From contig NZ_JAKIRP010000022.1 of NCBI RefSeq assembly GCF_021646545.1, positions 1-60,838 of the forward strand: a stretch of DNA of 60,838 nt. Direction: 5' to 3'. The stretch's first letter is position 1, and every line of letters starts with the position of its first letter. Of the stretch, positions 9,029 to 18,044 are shown piece by piece. The notes below the pieces were generated by a model. It had not been told where the DNA came from and did no database searches. It saw nothing but the letters and a program-made list of their open reading frames with translations. Source of the DNA: Chitinophaga filiformis. GTDB taxonomy: Bacteria > Bacteroidota > Bacteroidia > Chitinophagales > Chitinophagaceae. Made by a program: the position numbers and the translations under genes.

Positions 9029-10543
9029 TTAATAACCCTCGTTTTGATCTTTAGGTGTAAGTTTCGGATTGTTCTCAAATTCTCTTGCAGGAATGGGATA
9101 CAGCTGGTGTTTGGGCTGCATGTTAGGCGCTGCGTCAGGATTGTTGGCCTTGACGGTATTCAGCAATGTACCGGTCCTTTTCAGGTCGAACCATCTCCAT
9201 CCTTCAAAGCCCAGTTCATGCATGCGCTCCATCATGATCTCAGTACGCAGCTGGTCCTGGGAAGGAACGCCGCCATGAACATCTTCCCATTTACCAAGAC
9301 CGGCACGTTGCCTGATCTTATTCAGATTAGCCAGGGCGGTGGGCACGTCGTTCAGTTCATTGACAGCTTCCGCATACATCAGTATTGCATCGGCGAGGCG
9401 GAGGTAGTACATATTCCTGGAAGACAGCGAGCCACTAATAGATACACCGTTAGTAATGTCAAACTTCTTTACGTGTGGTTTGCCTACATCTTCCCACCAG
9501 GAATAGTCGACCAGTTCACCTTTGGAATTGTAGAACACAGTGCGGAACGTGGCATCTTTGCGGAGGTCGCCATCTTCGAAACTGTTGAAGAAGTAATCGG
9601 TAGGGATGATAACATGTCCGCCGGCTCCTGTCAGGTTAGGCTGGTCTATCTGCCATGCGCCTGTATTGTTGGCCATGTTGCTGGTATTATCCGGTTCGTT
9701 GGAGAACTGTACTTCGAACAGGGACTCGATATTATTTTCATTTTTCTCCACGAACAGGTCGGCATATGCCGGCATGAGGCTTGTTTTGGAAGAAGTCAGC
9801 AATGGTTCCAGGGTGCTTTTAGCGAGATCATACTGCTTGCGGGTGAGGTATACTTTACCCAGCAGAGCGATAGCCGCTTCTTTGCTGGCACGGCCTGCAT
9901 CCGGACCGTTGCTCCCTTTATTATTCAGATGTTCGGCCGCATATTGCAGATCGGATATTATCAGCTGGTATACTTCTTCAGCACTGCTTCTCGGATAACC
10001 ATCCCTGACGGCATCGGGATTGTCAACGTCTGTTGGCATTGGTACGCCATCATACAACTGCACCAGGTAGAAGTAGAACAGCGCACGCAGGAACTTTGCT
10101 TCACCCAGCGCCCGTGCTTTAAAGTCTTCATTTACAGCAGCTGGCTGTGTATACTTGATGGCAGTGTTAGCGTTGTTAATACCCTTGTAGCAGTTGATCC
10201 AGAAGCCCTGTACCACATCGTTCTGGGCCGTGAGCAGGAGCGAGTAACTGTTTACCGCTGCAAATCCCTGCCAGTAAGGGCCCCAGGTAGGTACGAAGAT
10301 GGTCATCTTCGCCTCGTCGGTGCCTACCATGCCGACTATAGCATAATCTGATCTTTTTAGCACCAGCAGCTGGCGGTAGATGCCGGTAATACCAGCAGTA
10401 ATGCCGGCTTCGTCTTTGTATAGTTCTTCCGGAGAAACGAATACTTCCGGTTTAATATCAAGCTGTTTACTACAGCCGGAAATGAACACGCCGGCGAGTA
10501 AGATAAAGAACAGTATATAGCGATGCTTTTGCATAAGTGTCAT
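9029..10543 (-). CDS. SusD/RagB-type nutrient-binding lipoprotein
   Basis: This 504-residue surface lipoprotein would bind the glycan and act as the lid of the adjacent SusC transporter. The N-terminus is a lipoprotein signal peptide with lipobox FISGC near residue 24. The rest is typical of the family: a helical SusD fold with EAKFLRALFYFYLVQLYDGVP around residue 145, an AKSTLEPLL TPR-like helix, and a C-terminal LRTEIMMERMHELGFEGWRWFDLKR-type segment before YPIPARE. An internal ATG at 10534 gives the same mature protein. It lies 10 bp after susC. Confidence 0.95.
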   Translation of the reverse strand: MTLMQKHRYILFFILLAGVFISGCSKQLDIKPEVFVSPEELYKDEAGITAGITGIYRQLLVLKRSDYAIVGMVGTDEAKMTIFVPTWGPYWQGFAAVNSYSLLLTAQNDVVQGFWINCYKGINNANTAIKYTQPAAVNEDFKARALGEAKFLRALFYFYLVQLYDGVPMPTDVDNPDAVRDGYPRSSAEEVYQLIISDLQYAAEHLNNKGSNGPDAGRASKEAAIALLGKVYLTRKQYDLAKSTLEPLLTSSKTSLMPAYADLFVEKNENNIESLFEVQFSNEPDNTSNMANNTGAWQIDQPNLTGAGGHVIIPTDYFFNSFEDGDLRKDATFRTVFYNSKGELVDYSWWEDVGKPHVKKFDITNGVSISGSLSSRNMYYLRLADAILMYAEAVNELNDVPTALANLNKIRQRAGLGKWEDVHGGVPSQDQLRTEIMMERMHELGFEGWRWFDLKRTGTLLNTVKANNPDAAPNMQPKHQLYPIPAREFENNPKLTPKDQNEGY

Positions 10544-10553
10544 TTTTAGGAAA

Positions 10554-13500
10554 TTATAAACCCATTTTTAAACCGAGCAGGTAAGTCCTGAAGCGGGGAT
10601 ATATATCGTACGCCCCTTGTGCCACGCCTATTTCAGGATCAGTGCCTTTGTACCCGGTGAACAGGAATGGTTCCAATGCCTGCGCATATACATTCAGCGA
10701 CTTTATTTTGAGCTTAGATAAAAGGGTTGGTGAGAAGTCGTACGCCAGTGTGATATTCCTGATGCGGAGGAAGTCGCCTTTCTGCACTGCAAAGCTGGAA
10801 GAACCCTGAGGCAGCGTTCTTGTAGAGCTGCCGAAGGCATTCGGACGTGGAATGTTGGTATTCGTATTTTCCGGTGTCCAGTAGTTCAGTCCATCTTTCA
10901 GGATCACCTTGCGGCCGTCGGAGTAGACATAGTCCATGTATGCCTTGTTGTAGATGTCATGACCATACATATAGCTTGCAAATACAGTCATGGACACGCG
11001 TTTGTAGCGGAAGTAGTTCCAGATACCACCCCAGGCTTTAGGTGTGGTACGGCCTACAATTGCTCTGTCGTATTGATTGATGATGCCATCGTTGTTCAGG
11101 TCTTTGATACGTACGTCTCCTGGTCTGCCGGTAGGATTAAGCTTAAAGTCATCGCCTTTATTGTAGATACCATCAAATACGTAATCGACGATCAGGCTGT
11201 TGGGCGCCTCGCCCACTTTCAGATAGGGGCTGAGTGAGTCTCTGCCAGGCAACAGTGCAGTTACTTTAGATTTGTATTTCGACCAGTTAAGATCTATCTG
11301 CCAGTCGAAGTTCGGCATTTTAACCGGGTATAGTTTCAGTCCGATATCGATACCTCTTGTGTTCATAGACGCCACATTGATCATCGTAGCATCGAAGCCC
11401 TGTGATGGCGCCAGTGTGTTTTGTAACAGCAGGTTTTTGATATCCTTATTATAGAAGTCGAACGTCATTTGTATCCTGTTGTTCAGCAGGGCGAGGTCAA
11501 AGCCGGTGTTGAACTGATGCTGGCTTTCCCATTTCAGGGCGCTGTTACCTTTATTACCACCTAACTGGTAGCCGCTGGATTGTGTACTGCCATTAAGCGG
11601 ATAAGTGGCGGCATTCATCTGAGAGAAGATCTTATCGTAAGACACGTCCTGGTTACCGATGATGCCATAGCTGACCCTGATCTTGGCATCGCTCACGCGT
11701 GACTTGAACTTTACGCCAAGGAATGGCTCGTCGATGAGGCGCCATGCACCGCTGATGGAGGGGAAGAAACCGTAACGGTTTGCTGCACCGAAGCGGGAGG
11801 AACCATCGTAACGGGCAGTAAAGTTGAGGATGTAACGTTGTTTGTATTTATAGATAGCCCTGCCCAGCAGTGAGCTGGTAGCCCAGTTGAAGTAGTCGCT
11901 TGAGATGTAATCCCTCCTGGTGGCCAGGTTCATATTTTTATAGGTCAGTGCATCTGTCGGGAAACCGGATGCCTGTTCGAAGTTCCATTCCTGTCTTCTT
12001 TTCTGGAAGGTAAAGCCGGAGAGGAGATTGAGGGAATGTTCCTCAGAAGGGTTATAGTCGTAGGTCATAGTATTTTCCCATAACCAGTCGCGGTAACCGA
12101 AGTTCTGTACTTTGGCAACACCTTTCTGCAGGTATCCGGCGCTGGTGTTCCTGGGATAGTATTCGAACTGCTGGTTCTTATAGATGTCTGCGCCTACGTT
12201 GGAACGGAAGCTCAGTCCGGGCAGTAGTTTGTAGTCCAGGTACATATTACCTATCAGCCTGTCGTCTATACGGCGATTAGTAGCGTCCAGTGCAAGGGAG
12301 AGCGGATTATTGCTGGTGAGGTTACCAGTGCTTGGATCTATTTCTATGGTTGGCTTGCCGGTGGAGTCGTAAATGGGCCGCAGAGGGCTCATGGTCACGG
12401 CGGCATAGTAGGCCTCATTGCTAACGATACTGGTCTGAATGTGTGAATAGTTCGTATTCAGACCGACGGTCAGTTTATCTGTTACGGCTGTTTCCAGGTT
12501 TGCTTTCAGGGCATAGCGTTTCATGTTGGAGCCTTTGATGATACCGTCCTGGTTGAGATAGTTACCACTCAGGTACACTTTGTTTTTGCCGATACCATTG
12601 GAGATGCTCAGTGTATGGCTTTGTTGTTGGGCCACCTGTGTGATAGCGCCGGGCCAGTCGTAGGTCTTACCTTCCGCCAGGCTTTTCAGCTCTACGGCGC
12701 TGAAGATCTTCCTGTCTGTCTCCGGATCGTTCATCGGCCAGCCGGTGGCACTTTCATCATACCATGCCAGGCGGCGGAGGTAGCCGTACTGGGCGCCGTC
12801 TATGAAATCGTAGGTCTTAACGATCTTTTGTATACCGTAGTAGCCGTTGTAGTCGACGGAGGCACGGCCCGTTTTAGCCTTCTTTGTAGTGATGATCACT
12901 ACACCGGCGGCCGCACGGGCGCCATATATAGCAGCCGCAGAGGCGTCTTTCAGCACGTCGATGGATTCAATGTCATATGGGTTGATCTCCCTGATATCAC
13001 CCGTCAGGATGACGCCATCTACCACATAAATAGGGCCATCGCCCTGCGTGATAGAGTTGATACCCCTGATCCGGATGTTCGTACCGGCGCCGGGCTGATA
13101 GCCTGCGCTGCTGATCTGCACACCCGGCACCCTGGCTTGCAGGGCGCTGTTGATAGAGGTAGCGGGCAGTTCAGAGATCTCTTTGCCGGACACACTGGAT
13201 ACGGCGCTGGTGATATCTTTCTTTTTCTGCTGACCGTAACCGATCACCACGACCTCATCGAGTCCGGAAACCTCTGTTTCCATTCTGATGACAAGGGAAG
13301 CCTGTCCCGGATTGAAGGTGACGGTCTGGGATTTATAGCCGACGAACCGGAAGGTCAGGACGGCTTTTGCTGCAGGCAGGGGAAACTGTCCGTCGGCATC
13401 CCCCTTTATGGAAGCTCCTTTGTTGGTGGTGTTGGTGATGGTGACGAATGGCAGCGGTTTACCGGAAGCTGCATCGAGCACCTTGCCCCCTGGTGCCTTG

Positions 13501-13565
13501 TCTTGCGCTGATATCCATGTGTTTAAAGATAACAGCAGGATGAACAGGGATAAAATTCTTTTCAT
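10554..13565 (-). CDS. SusC/RagA-type TonB-dependent outer-membrane transporter
   Basis: The 1003-residue protein imports oligosaccharides across the outer membrane using TonB energy. A signal peptide (about 1-20, ending ISAQ) is followed by a carboxypeptidase-regulatory-like domain (about 25-105), the SusC/RagA signature VVVIGYGQQKKKDITSAVSS (about 105-125), a plug domain with LQARVPGVQI and IRIRGINS, and a 22-strand barrel that ends in the aromatic-rich RTYLLGLKMGL. It is the first gene of the operon and is divergent from the AraC regulator. No sigma/anti-sigma signalling domain is present at the N-terminus. Confidence 0.96.
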   Translation of the reverse strand: MKRILSLFILLLSLNTWISAQDKAPGGKVLDAASGKPLPFVTITNTTNKGASIKGDADGQFPLPAAKAVLTFRFVGYKSQTVTFNPGQASLVIRMETEVSGLDEVVVIGYGQQKKKDITSAVSSVSGKEISELPATSINSALQARVPGVQISSAGYQPGAGTNIRIRGINSITQGDGPIYVVDGVILTGDIREINPYDIESIDVLKDASAAAIYGARAAAGVVIITTKKAKTGRASVDYNGYYGIQKIVKTYDFIDGAQYGYLRRLAWYDESATGWPMNDPETDRKIFSAVELKSLAEGKTYDWPGAITQVAQQQSHTLSISNGIGKNKVYLSGNYLNQDGIIKGSNMKRYALKANLETAVTDKLTVGLNTNYSHIQTSIVSNEAYYAAVTMSPLRPIYDSTGKPTIEIDPSTGNLTSNNPLSLALDATNRRIDDRLIGNMYLDYKLLPGLSFRSNVGADIYKNQQFEYYPRNTSAGYLQKGVAKVQNFGYRDWLWENTMTYDYNPSEEHSLNLLSGFTFQKRRQEWNFEQASGFPTDALTYKNMNLATRRDYISSDYFNWATSSLLGRAIYKYKQRYILNFTARYDGSSRFGAANRYGFFPSISGAWRLIDEPFLGVKFKSRVSDAKIRVSYGIIGNQDVSYDKIFSQMNAATYPLNGSTQSSGYQLGGNKGNSALKWESQHQFNTGFDLALLNNRIQMTFDFYNKDIKNLLLQNTLAPSQGFDATMINVASMNTRGIDIGLKLYPVKMPNFDWQIDLNWSKYKSKVTALLPGRDSLSPYLKVGEAPNSLIVDYVFDGIYNKGDDFKLNPTGRPGDVRIKDLNNDGIINQYDRAIVGRTTPKAWGGIWNYFRYKRVSMTVFASYMYGHDIYNKAYMDYVYSDGRKVILKDGLNYWTPENTNTNIPRPNAFGSSTRTLPQGSSSFAVQKGDFLRIRNITLAYDFSPTLLSKLKIKSLNVYAQALEPFLFTGYKGTDPEIGVAQGAYDIYPRFRTYLLGLKMGL

Positions 13566-13770
13566 AACATGAATTTGCCAGTGTTTGAAATGCTGATTGA
13601 TTACTAAGTACCCGTATTGATTGTCAGTTGTTGGTTTGCCGATGATGTGGAATTGTGTTTTTGTTTACGGCTCAAATTTCGGGTTTCACTGTAAGGGCGG
13701 AAATAGGGTTTCTTATGAAAATAATGGATTATTTTCTGGTTTTTGTATCTTGGTTCCATATTCTACGAAT
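13566..13770. promoter_or_regulatory. Divergent control region between susC and araC-type gene
   Basis: About 205 bp separate the two divergent start codons. The region must carry promoters for both genes and probably the operator of the regulator. I see no clear TAnnTTTG element or inverted repeat in it that would fix the sites. Confidence 0.5.
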
Positions 13771-14676
13771 ATGAAAGAAAAAGTACTTAAAAAGCGGGAG
13801 GGGTTTGAGGGGCAACAGCTGATAGTGGTGCCCAAAAAGATCTCGGCAGATTTCCTGACGAAGGACCCAATAACCCGGCAGCTGTACATTACGGATATAG
13901 GGTATTATCCGAGAGCGCGTTATCACTATATTAAGCGGGCGGTGGGAGCGGGGCAGCATATTATTATCTATTGTATAGAGGGACGGGGATGGATAGAGAT
14001 AGACAAAAAGCGGATTGATGTGCTGCCGTCCCAGTTGATCATCATTCCTTCCGGTACGCCACATAAATATATGTCGGAGGAGAACGACCCATGGACAATT
14101 TACTGGATACATTTTAAAGGGGATATTTCGGCTTTTATAGTAGAGCTGATCCTTCAACGGGCGAAAAATTATAAGCTGCATCTTACCTACAATGAGACCC
14201 GTATTCGCTTGTTTGAGGAAATCTGTTTAAATCTCCAGAAGGGATATAGCGGGGACAATCTCCGTTATGTGAACATGATCTTTAATCATTTTCTTTCTTC
14301 GTTATTGTATGAGGAGAAGTTTAATCATGCGGGGCATGAGGAGGCTAACGATGTCATTGCACATACGATAACTATGATGCAGGAGCGGCTGGCGCAGGTG
14401 CTCACTTTGCAGGAATTGTCCAGCTATGCAGGATTGTCGGTTTCTCATTTCTCAGCGGTGTTTCGTGAAAAGACGGGGTATTCGCCGATAGAGTATTTCA
14501 ACCATCTGAAGATCCAGAAAGCGTGTCAGTATCTGATGTTCTCGAATGCTACGGTAAAAGAGGTGGCGAACAGGCTGGGGGTGGAGGATCAGTATTATTT
14601 TTCAAGGATGTTTTCCAAGCTGATGGGAATGTCGCCGTCGGAGTACAGGAACCGGAATAAGGCGGTGGATCAGTAG
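13771..14676 (+). CDS. AraC-family transcription regulator
   Basis: The chosen start gives 301 residues (MKEKVLKK). The frame is open further upstream, but the extra 50 codons begin at TTG and have no domain character. Residues about 30-150 form a cupin-like sugar-sensing domain (segments YCIEGRGWIEID and IIIPSGTPHKY), and the last ~100 residues carry the two helix-turn-helix motifs of AraC proteins (LTLQELSSYAGLSVSHFSAV and the second helix in VKEVANRLGVEDQYYFSR, then GMSPSEYR). It is divergent from the SusC operon and most likely switches it on in response to the imported sugar. This differs from the hybrid two-component sensors common at Bacteroides loci. Confidence 0.92.
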   Translation: MKEKVLKKREGFEGQQLIVVPKKISADFLTKDPITRQLYITDIGYYPRARYHYIKRAVGAGQHIIIYCIEGRGWIEIDKKRIDVLPSQLIIIPSGTPHKYMSEENDPWTIYWIHFKGDISAFIVELILQRAKNYKLHLTYNETRIRLFEEICLNLQKGYSGDNLRYVNMIFNHFLSSLLYEEKFNHAGHEEANDVIAHTITMMQERLAQVLTLQELSSYAGLSVSHFSAVFREKTGYSPIEYFNHLKIQKACQYLMFSNATVKEVANRLGVEDQYYFSRMFSKLMGMSPSEYRNRNKAVDQ

Positions 14677-14684
14677 GAAGAGAG

Positions 14685-14710
14685 TGACCGGCTGGTAGTG
14701 CAGCCGGTCA
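14685..14710 (+). terminator. Hairpin after the AraC-family gene
   Basis: A 10-bp perfect stem (14685-14694 with 14701-14710, 6-nt loop) starts 9 bp after the stop codon. A T-tract is lacking, so termination strength is uncertain. Confidence 0.5.
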
Positions 14711-14761
14711 TGGGAAGTGTTTATCACCTGCCTTCTCTTTGCGATTGGATCATTGGTTGAG

Positions 14762-14964
14762 TTATAGCTTACCTTCCTTTTCTAATTGAAGCATTTCTTC
14801 GCGGGATGATATTGTACGAACATTGGGAAATTGTTCGGCATATCGTCCTGCTGACTTCTTTATGTCTCCTTGAGCGCCTCGCGGTCATTATAGTATTTCA
14901 GGTAAAATTGGTAACTATCCGCGTGCAGCTTCCCAGGTGCTTTGGAGTATTTGATTTTTCTCAT
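14762..14964 (-). pseudogene. Frameshifted second copy of the 68-residue PIN partner
   Basis: Reading the minus strand from the ATG at 14964 gives 34 codons closely matching the intact neighbour at 14977-15183, including the shared block SYQFYLKYYN, then a TAA stop. A one-base change of frame restores the match down to a shared ending RTISSREEMLQL-x-x-EGKL and the normal stop at 14762-14764. The 203-nt span is one base short of a whole number of codons, consistent with a single-base deletion near 14860. It follows the intact copy by only 12 bp, so this is a tandem duplication of the partner gene in which the second copy decayed. Confidence 0.88.
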
Positions 14965-14976
14965 AATCCTTTGAAT

Positions 14977-15183
14977 TTACAATTTACCCTCAGCTTTTAG
15001 TTGAAGCATTTCTTCTCGTGACGATATTGTCCGTGCATTGGGACATCGTTCAAGGTGACGCTGCCATGATTCATCAAGGTCTTTTTGGAGGGCATCCCAG
15101 TTGTTGTAGTATTTCAAGTAAAATTGATAGCTATACGCATGTAGCCATCTAAGCGTTTTAGAACCTTTAATCTTTCTAATCAT
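14977..15183 (-). CDS. 68-residue partner of PIN protein, putative antitoxin
   Basis: The small protein (start MIRKIKGSK) is charged, with an aromatic patch (SYQFYLKYYN) and a helical C-terminal tail (RTISSREEMLQLKAEGKL). Its start codon overlaps the stop codon of the PIN gene in an ATGA arrangement, so the two are almost certainly co-translated. I recognise no DNA-binding fold such as AbrB, RHH or Phd, and I do not recognise the family. By position it is a candidate antitoxin or regulatory partner of the PIN nuclease. The gene order, nuclease first and partner second, is the reverse of most VapBC pairs. A decayed duplicate follows it. Confidence 0.75.
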   Translation of the reverse strand: MIRKIKGSKTLRWLHAYSYQFYLKYYNNWDALQKDLDESWQRHLERCPNARTISSREEMLQLKAEGKL

Positions 15184-15650
15184 TGTTTTGACTTTAGTAT
15201 GTATTCTGGTGTTTTAATTGCAATAGGTTTGTAGCCGAACTCAATATTTGTTTCATTGTATAGCTTGATCTTCCGCTTATGAACGATATGCCGGAAGTTC
15301 CAGCTTGCAATTACATCAACTTCGAAGATGGTGCCAATGGCAACGTGAACTGCGTCTTTGAAACTCTTCCCGGTTAATATTTTCTTCTGTAAATATTTTT
15401 CTGCCAGCAACTTTACTTCCTCGTTCTGTTTGTATCCGAACTTGTAGTCTTCCGGTACGTCGAGGAATTTGTGTAATAGAGGTTTCCGCGGATCTCGTCC
15501 TTGCTCAATTTCATTACACACAAGGTCCGAATAAATCATCATCTTCCTGCCGGCCTTGAAATCCTCAAACAATGCGAGACTATCCTTTTTAAATTTTCGA
15601 TCGAAACACCCCCCAATGACAGAAGTGTCAACATAAACTTTTAACAGCAT
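15180..15650 (-). CDS. PIN-domain protein (VapC-like ribonuclease)
   Basis: The chosen start at 15650 gives 156 residues; a further in-frame ATG ten codons upstream lies before the conserved first strand. The order of acidic PIN positions is visible: YVDTSVIGG at the N-terminus, CNEIEQG in the middle, KSFKDAVHVAIG, and a C-terminal VDVIASWNFRHIV. The ASWN block is typical of a PIN subfamily where the last acidic residue is replaced by asparagine. The family cleaves RNA with Mg2+. It overlaps the 68-residue partner by 4 bp. A toxin role is inferred from family and arrangement and is not proven. Confidence 0.85.
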   Translation of the reverse strand: MLLKVYVDTSVIGGCFDRKFKKDSLALFEDFKAGRKMMIYSDLVCNEIEQGRDPRKPLLHKFLDVPEDYKFGYKQNEEVKLLAEKYLQKKILTGKSFKDAVHVAIGTIFEVDVIASWNFRHIVHKRKIKLYNETNIEFGYKPIAIKTPEYILKSKQ

Positions 15651-16021
15651 ATGAATTAAATACTGGTTAACAGATTGCATAGCAGGTGCAGTAAAGGAAT
15701 GATAGTACTATTATCCCCTTGATCCGTAATCAGGACTTTTAAAAAATGAACAATAAATTTTAGAGAACAGGAATAACAAACAATTAAACAGGGTGAACTT
15801 TTACATTCACTGCTACGACAAGCGTAAGTGTAGTTTTGAGATTACGAATATACATGTTTTTTTAGTTCAAAATAATTTGTGAACATTAAGGCGAAAAATA
15901 TATCGATAGCCGTTGCTTGAATTTCGATTGCAATAAAAAACTTTTGCAGGAAAGTGAGATTTACATACATTCGCGACAATCCCAAAGGAAGAGCTTCTGT
16001 AGCAAACCGAGCAATATTTGA
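15651..16021. promoter_or_regulatory. Intergenic region with promoter for the acyltransferase
   Basis: On the plus strand a TTTG at 15943-15946 is followed after 19 bp by TACATTCG at 15966-15973, one mismatch from the Bacteroidota -7 element TAnnTTTG. This would start transcription about 15980, some 40 nt before the first possible start codon of the acyltransferase. The rest of the interval is AT-rich with no gene seen, and must also hold the minus-strand promoter of the PIN gene. Confidence 0.55.
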
Positions 16022-17221
16022 ATGGCTATATTGTCAGGCCATACCAGTCCACTGAAATATGAAAAACTAGTATTTATGCGAACCTCAGAAAATCATGTTA
16101 CGTTCGAGAATAAAAATGCAGAGCATTTTTATTGGTTAGATCTGTTTAGAGGGCTAGCAGCCCTGGTCGTTGTTACCACCCACTGTCGTACAATGTTATT
16201 TGTTGAGTATGGTTTGTTGCCTCCGGAAGACAAGACCATCCAGAATTCAATATTTTTCTTTCTTACCCGTGTATCGCACGAAGCTGTGCTGCTTTTCTTT
16301 GTGCTCAGCGGTTTTCTTGTGGGCGGAAAAGTTATTCAGCGACTGAAAGCAGGAACTTTTGACCTTAGATCGTATGCGCTTGACCGAACGGTGCGCATCA
16401 TGCTGCCCTTGCTTTCAGCCCTGATATTAATTCTTATATGCAATACCATTATTGGGCAGCAGTATAGCGTTATAGATTATTTGGGAAATATACTCTCCTT
16501 GCAGGGAATATTGGTACCCTGGGTCAGCGGACCATTATGGTCGTTGGCATATGAGGTCTGGTTTTACGTTTTAATGGGAGGAGCGGCCTGGTGGTTGACG
16601 ACTACAAAAAACACCTACCGGTACATCGGCATCGCGCTTCTGTTCATTAATTTCATGATATTTTCAAACAGCCTGAAGGCCACCTATCTTTTTATCTGGT
16701 TACTGGGGGCGATGTCCTTCTTTCATGTAAAGAAGAATAATTTCGTGTTATTGGGCGGTATAGTGGCGCTTGTAGCTTCTATGATGGCGCTTCAGTTCTT
16801 TGGCAGAGAGAGCCGTACTTTTAAACTGCATGGTGTTGATAATATAAAGACCATTTGCGAGTTATTTCTGGCAGTGTCCATGTGTGCGATTGTACAGCAG
16901 GTGATACATCGTAAGCCGAAAGGTGTTCTGGGCAGATCATTAAATAAGTTCGGAACCTGGCTGGCAGATTTTTCATATACCTTATACCTCACACATCTGC
17001 CAATAGTATATGTTTTAGTACACTTCGGATTTCCCAAAAGTCAATCCATAAATGCAGTGTCACTCGGTTATTACCTGGTTGCTATTGCTATTTCTCTTGT
17101 TAGTGCCTACCTGATTTATCTTGTCTTTGAAAAGAGAACGAAGTATGTCAAAGAGATACTGAAGAGGAGGATGCCTTCAAAGGAGCGTTTCGGGCAGCAG
17201 CATTACCAGACAAGGGCATAG
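16022..17221 (+). CDS. Membrane acyltransferase, OafA/YrhL type (Acyl_transf_3)
   Basis: The protein of up to 399 residues has about ten membrane segments and transfers acyl groups, usually O-acetyl, to cell-surface glycans or lipids. Family marks are the N-terminal LDLFRGLAALVVVTTHC block with the catalytic histidine, the R-x10-H-like loop after FFVLSGFLVGG, and GPLWSLAYEVWFYVLMG in the central region. The start at 16022 or at 16076 (MRTSENHV) cannot be decided, since neither has a strong ribosome-binding site. It is a single gene with its own promoter and a terminator. Its last 12 codons and stop lie inside the first unit of a 57-bp tandem duplication. Confidence 0.9.
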   Translation: MAILSGHTSPLKYEKLVFMRTSENHVTFENKNAEHFYWLDLFRGLAALVVVTTHCRTMLFVEYGLLPPEDKTIQNSIFFFLTRVSHEAVLLFFVLSGFLVGGKVIQRLKAGTFDLRSYALDRTVRIMLPLLSALILILICNTIIGQQYSVIDYLGNILSLQGILVPWVSGPLWSLAYEVWFYVLMGGAAWWLTTTKNTYRYIGIALLFINFMIFSNSLKATYLFIWLLGAMSFFHVKKNNFVLLGGIVALVASMMALQFFGRESRTFKLHGVDNIKTICELFLAVSMCAIVQQVIHRKPKGVLGRSLNKFGTWLADFSYTLYLTHLPIVYVLVHFGFPKSQSINAVSLGYYLVAIAISLVSAYLIYLVFEKRTKYVKEILKRRMPSKERFGQQHYQTRA

Positions 17222-17337
17222 TGAGAGTAGACTTCGAAGGTGCGTTTCGGTGAGCAACAATACCAGACAAGGGCATGATGAAGGTAGACTTCGAAGGCGC
17301 ATTCGTAACAGCGCATAGCGAAGGTAAATATTAGAGG
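17185..17337. repeat. 57-bp tandem duplication of the acyltransferase gene end
   Basis: Unit 1 (17185-17241) contains the last 12 codons and the stop of the acyltransferase gene. Unit 2 (17242-17298) matches it at 48 of 57 positions, including the block ACCAGACAAGGGCAT. A degraded third start appears at 17299. The copies after the stop are untranslated. Confidence 0.85.
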
Positions 17338-17391
17338 AAACCCGTTTTTATAACATTTATTCAGTAGCGATAATGTTATAAAAACGGGTTT
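17338..17391. terminator. Bidirectional terminator
   Basis: A perfect 20-bp stem (17338-17357 with 17372-17391, 14-nt loop) has A/T-rich flanks on both sides. It lies between the convergent acyltransferase and HAD genes and can serve both. Confidence 0.9.
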
Positions 17392-17420
17392 TATTATTCC
17401 GCGTGGATACTAAAACAATA

Positions 17421-18044
17421 TCAATCTACCACAAAGCCATATTTGGCGAGGTTTTCTTTTGTTGCTTCGTATGTCTTGTGCTGAAGACCATTGATGCCCA
17501 GACCTTCCGCAACAGATACAAACATGGCCCTGTCATCGATATATAACACCTCCTCCGGCTTAACCAGCGCAATATCCAGTGCAATACGCCAGATGTCGGC
17601 ATCTGGTTTTCTGAAATGCACGAAACAGGATGAAATGAAAAAATCTACAAACTTATTGATACCAAAATGCCGTATACGGTATTCATTCAATTCCCTGCCT
17701 TCATTATTGACAATGGCGATCTTAATGCCATATTTCGCCTTGATCTTGCACACCAGGTCTATCATTTCGGGAATAGGCGTGGTGACAGCAAACATGAACG
17801 CGCGGAACTCTTCCTCTGTAAAAGGCCTTGGTTCATAAAATACTGTTCTGTGCAGGTATTCGTCCAATGTCAGTTTGCCCTCCTCATAAGTGTCAAATGT
17901 AAGGTGGTGACGTTCTTCCAGTTCAGGAAGGTCTAATGAGAATTTTGCGGCGGCCTGTCTTCTTGCAGCTCGGTCCCAGCCATTGCTTAGTAATACACCG
18001 CCTATGTCCAGGAATAATGTCGTAATAGTTGGATGCTGTTGCAT
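17421..18044 (-). CDS. HAD-family hydrolase (subfamily IA-like)
   Basis: The start at 18044 (MQQHPTITTLFLDIGG) gives 207 residues. An upstream extension of the frame is rejected because the HAD motif I should lie close to the N-terminus. Motif I is DIGGVL with the nucleophile aspartate, the lysine motif is FRKPDADIW, and motif IV is YIDDRAMFV. Two points differ from a textbook phosphatase: the second motif I aspartate is glycine, as in several YihX-like HADs, and the usual serine or threonine of motif II appears to be asparagine (IAIVNNEG). A phosphatase of a small phosphorylated metabolite is likely; the substrate is unknown. Confidence 0.85.
   Translation of the reverse strand: MQQHPTITTLFLDIGGVLLSNGWDRAARRQAAAKFSLDLPELEERHHLTFDTYEEGKLTLDEYLHRTVFYEPRPFTEEEFRAFMFAVTTPIPEMIDLVCKIKAKYGIKIAIVNNEGRELNEYRIRHFGINKFVDFFISSCFVHFRKPDADIWRIALDIALVKPEEVLYIDDRAMFVSVAEGLGINGLQHKTYEATKENLAKYGFVVD

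Noticed and set aside
9044..10351. Plus-strand 435-codon frame opposite SusD
   Set aside because: It is an antisense shadow of a well-supported SusD gene with no recognisable domain.
13621..13770. Upstream extension of the AraC-family gene
   Set aside because: It begins at TTG, has no domain character and would occupy most of the divergent promoter region; ATG 13771 starts a normal-length protein.
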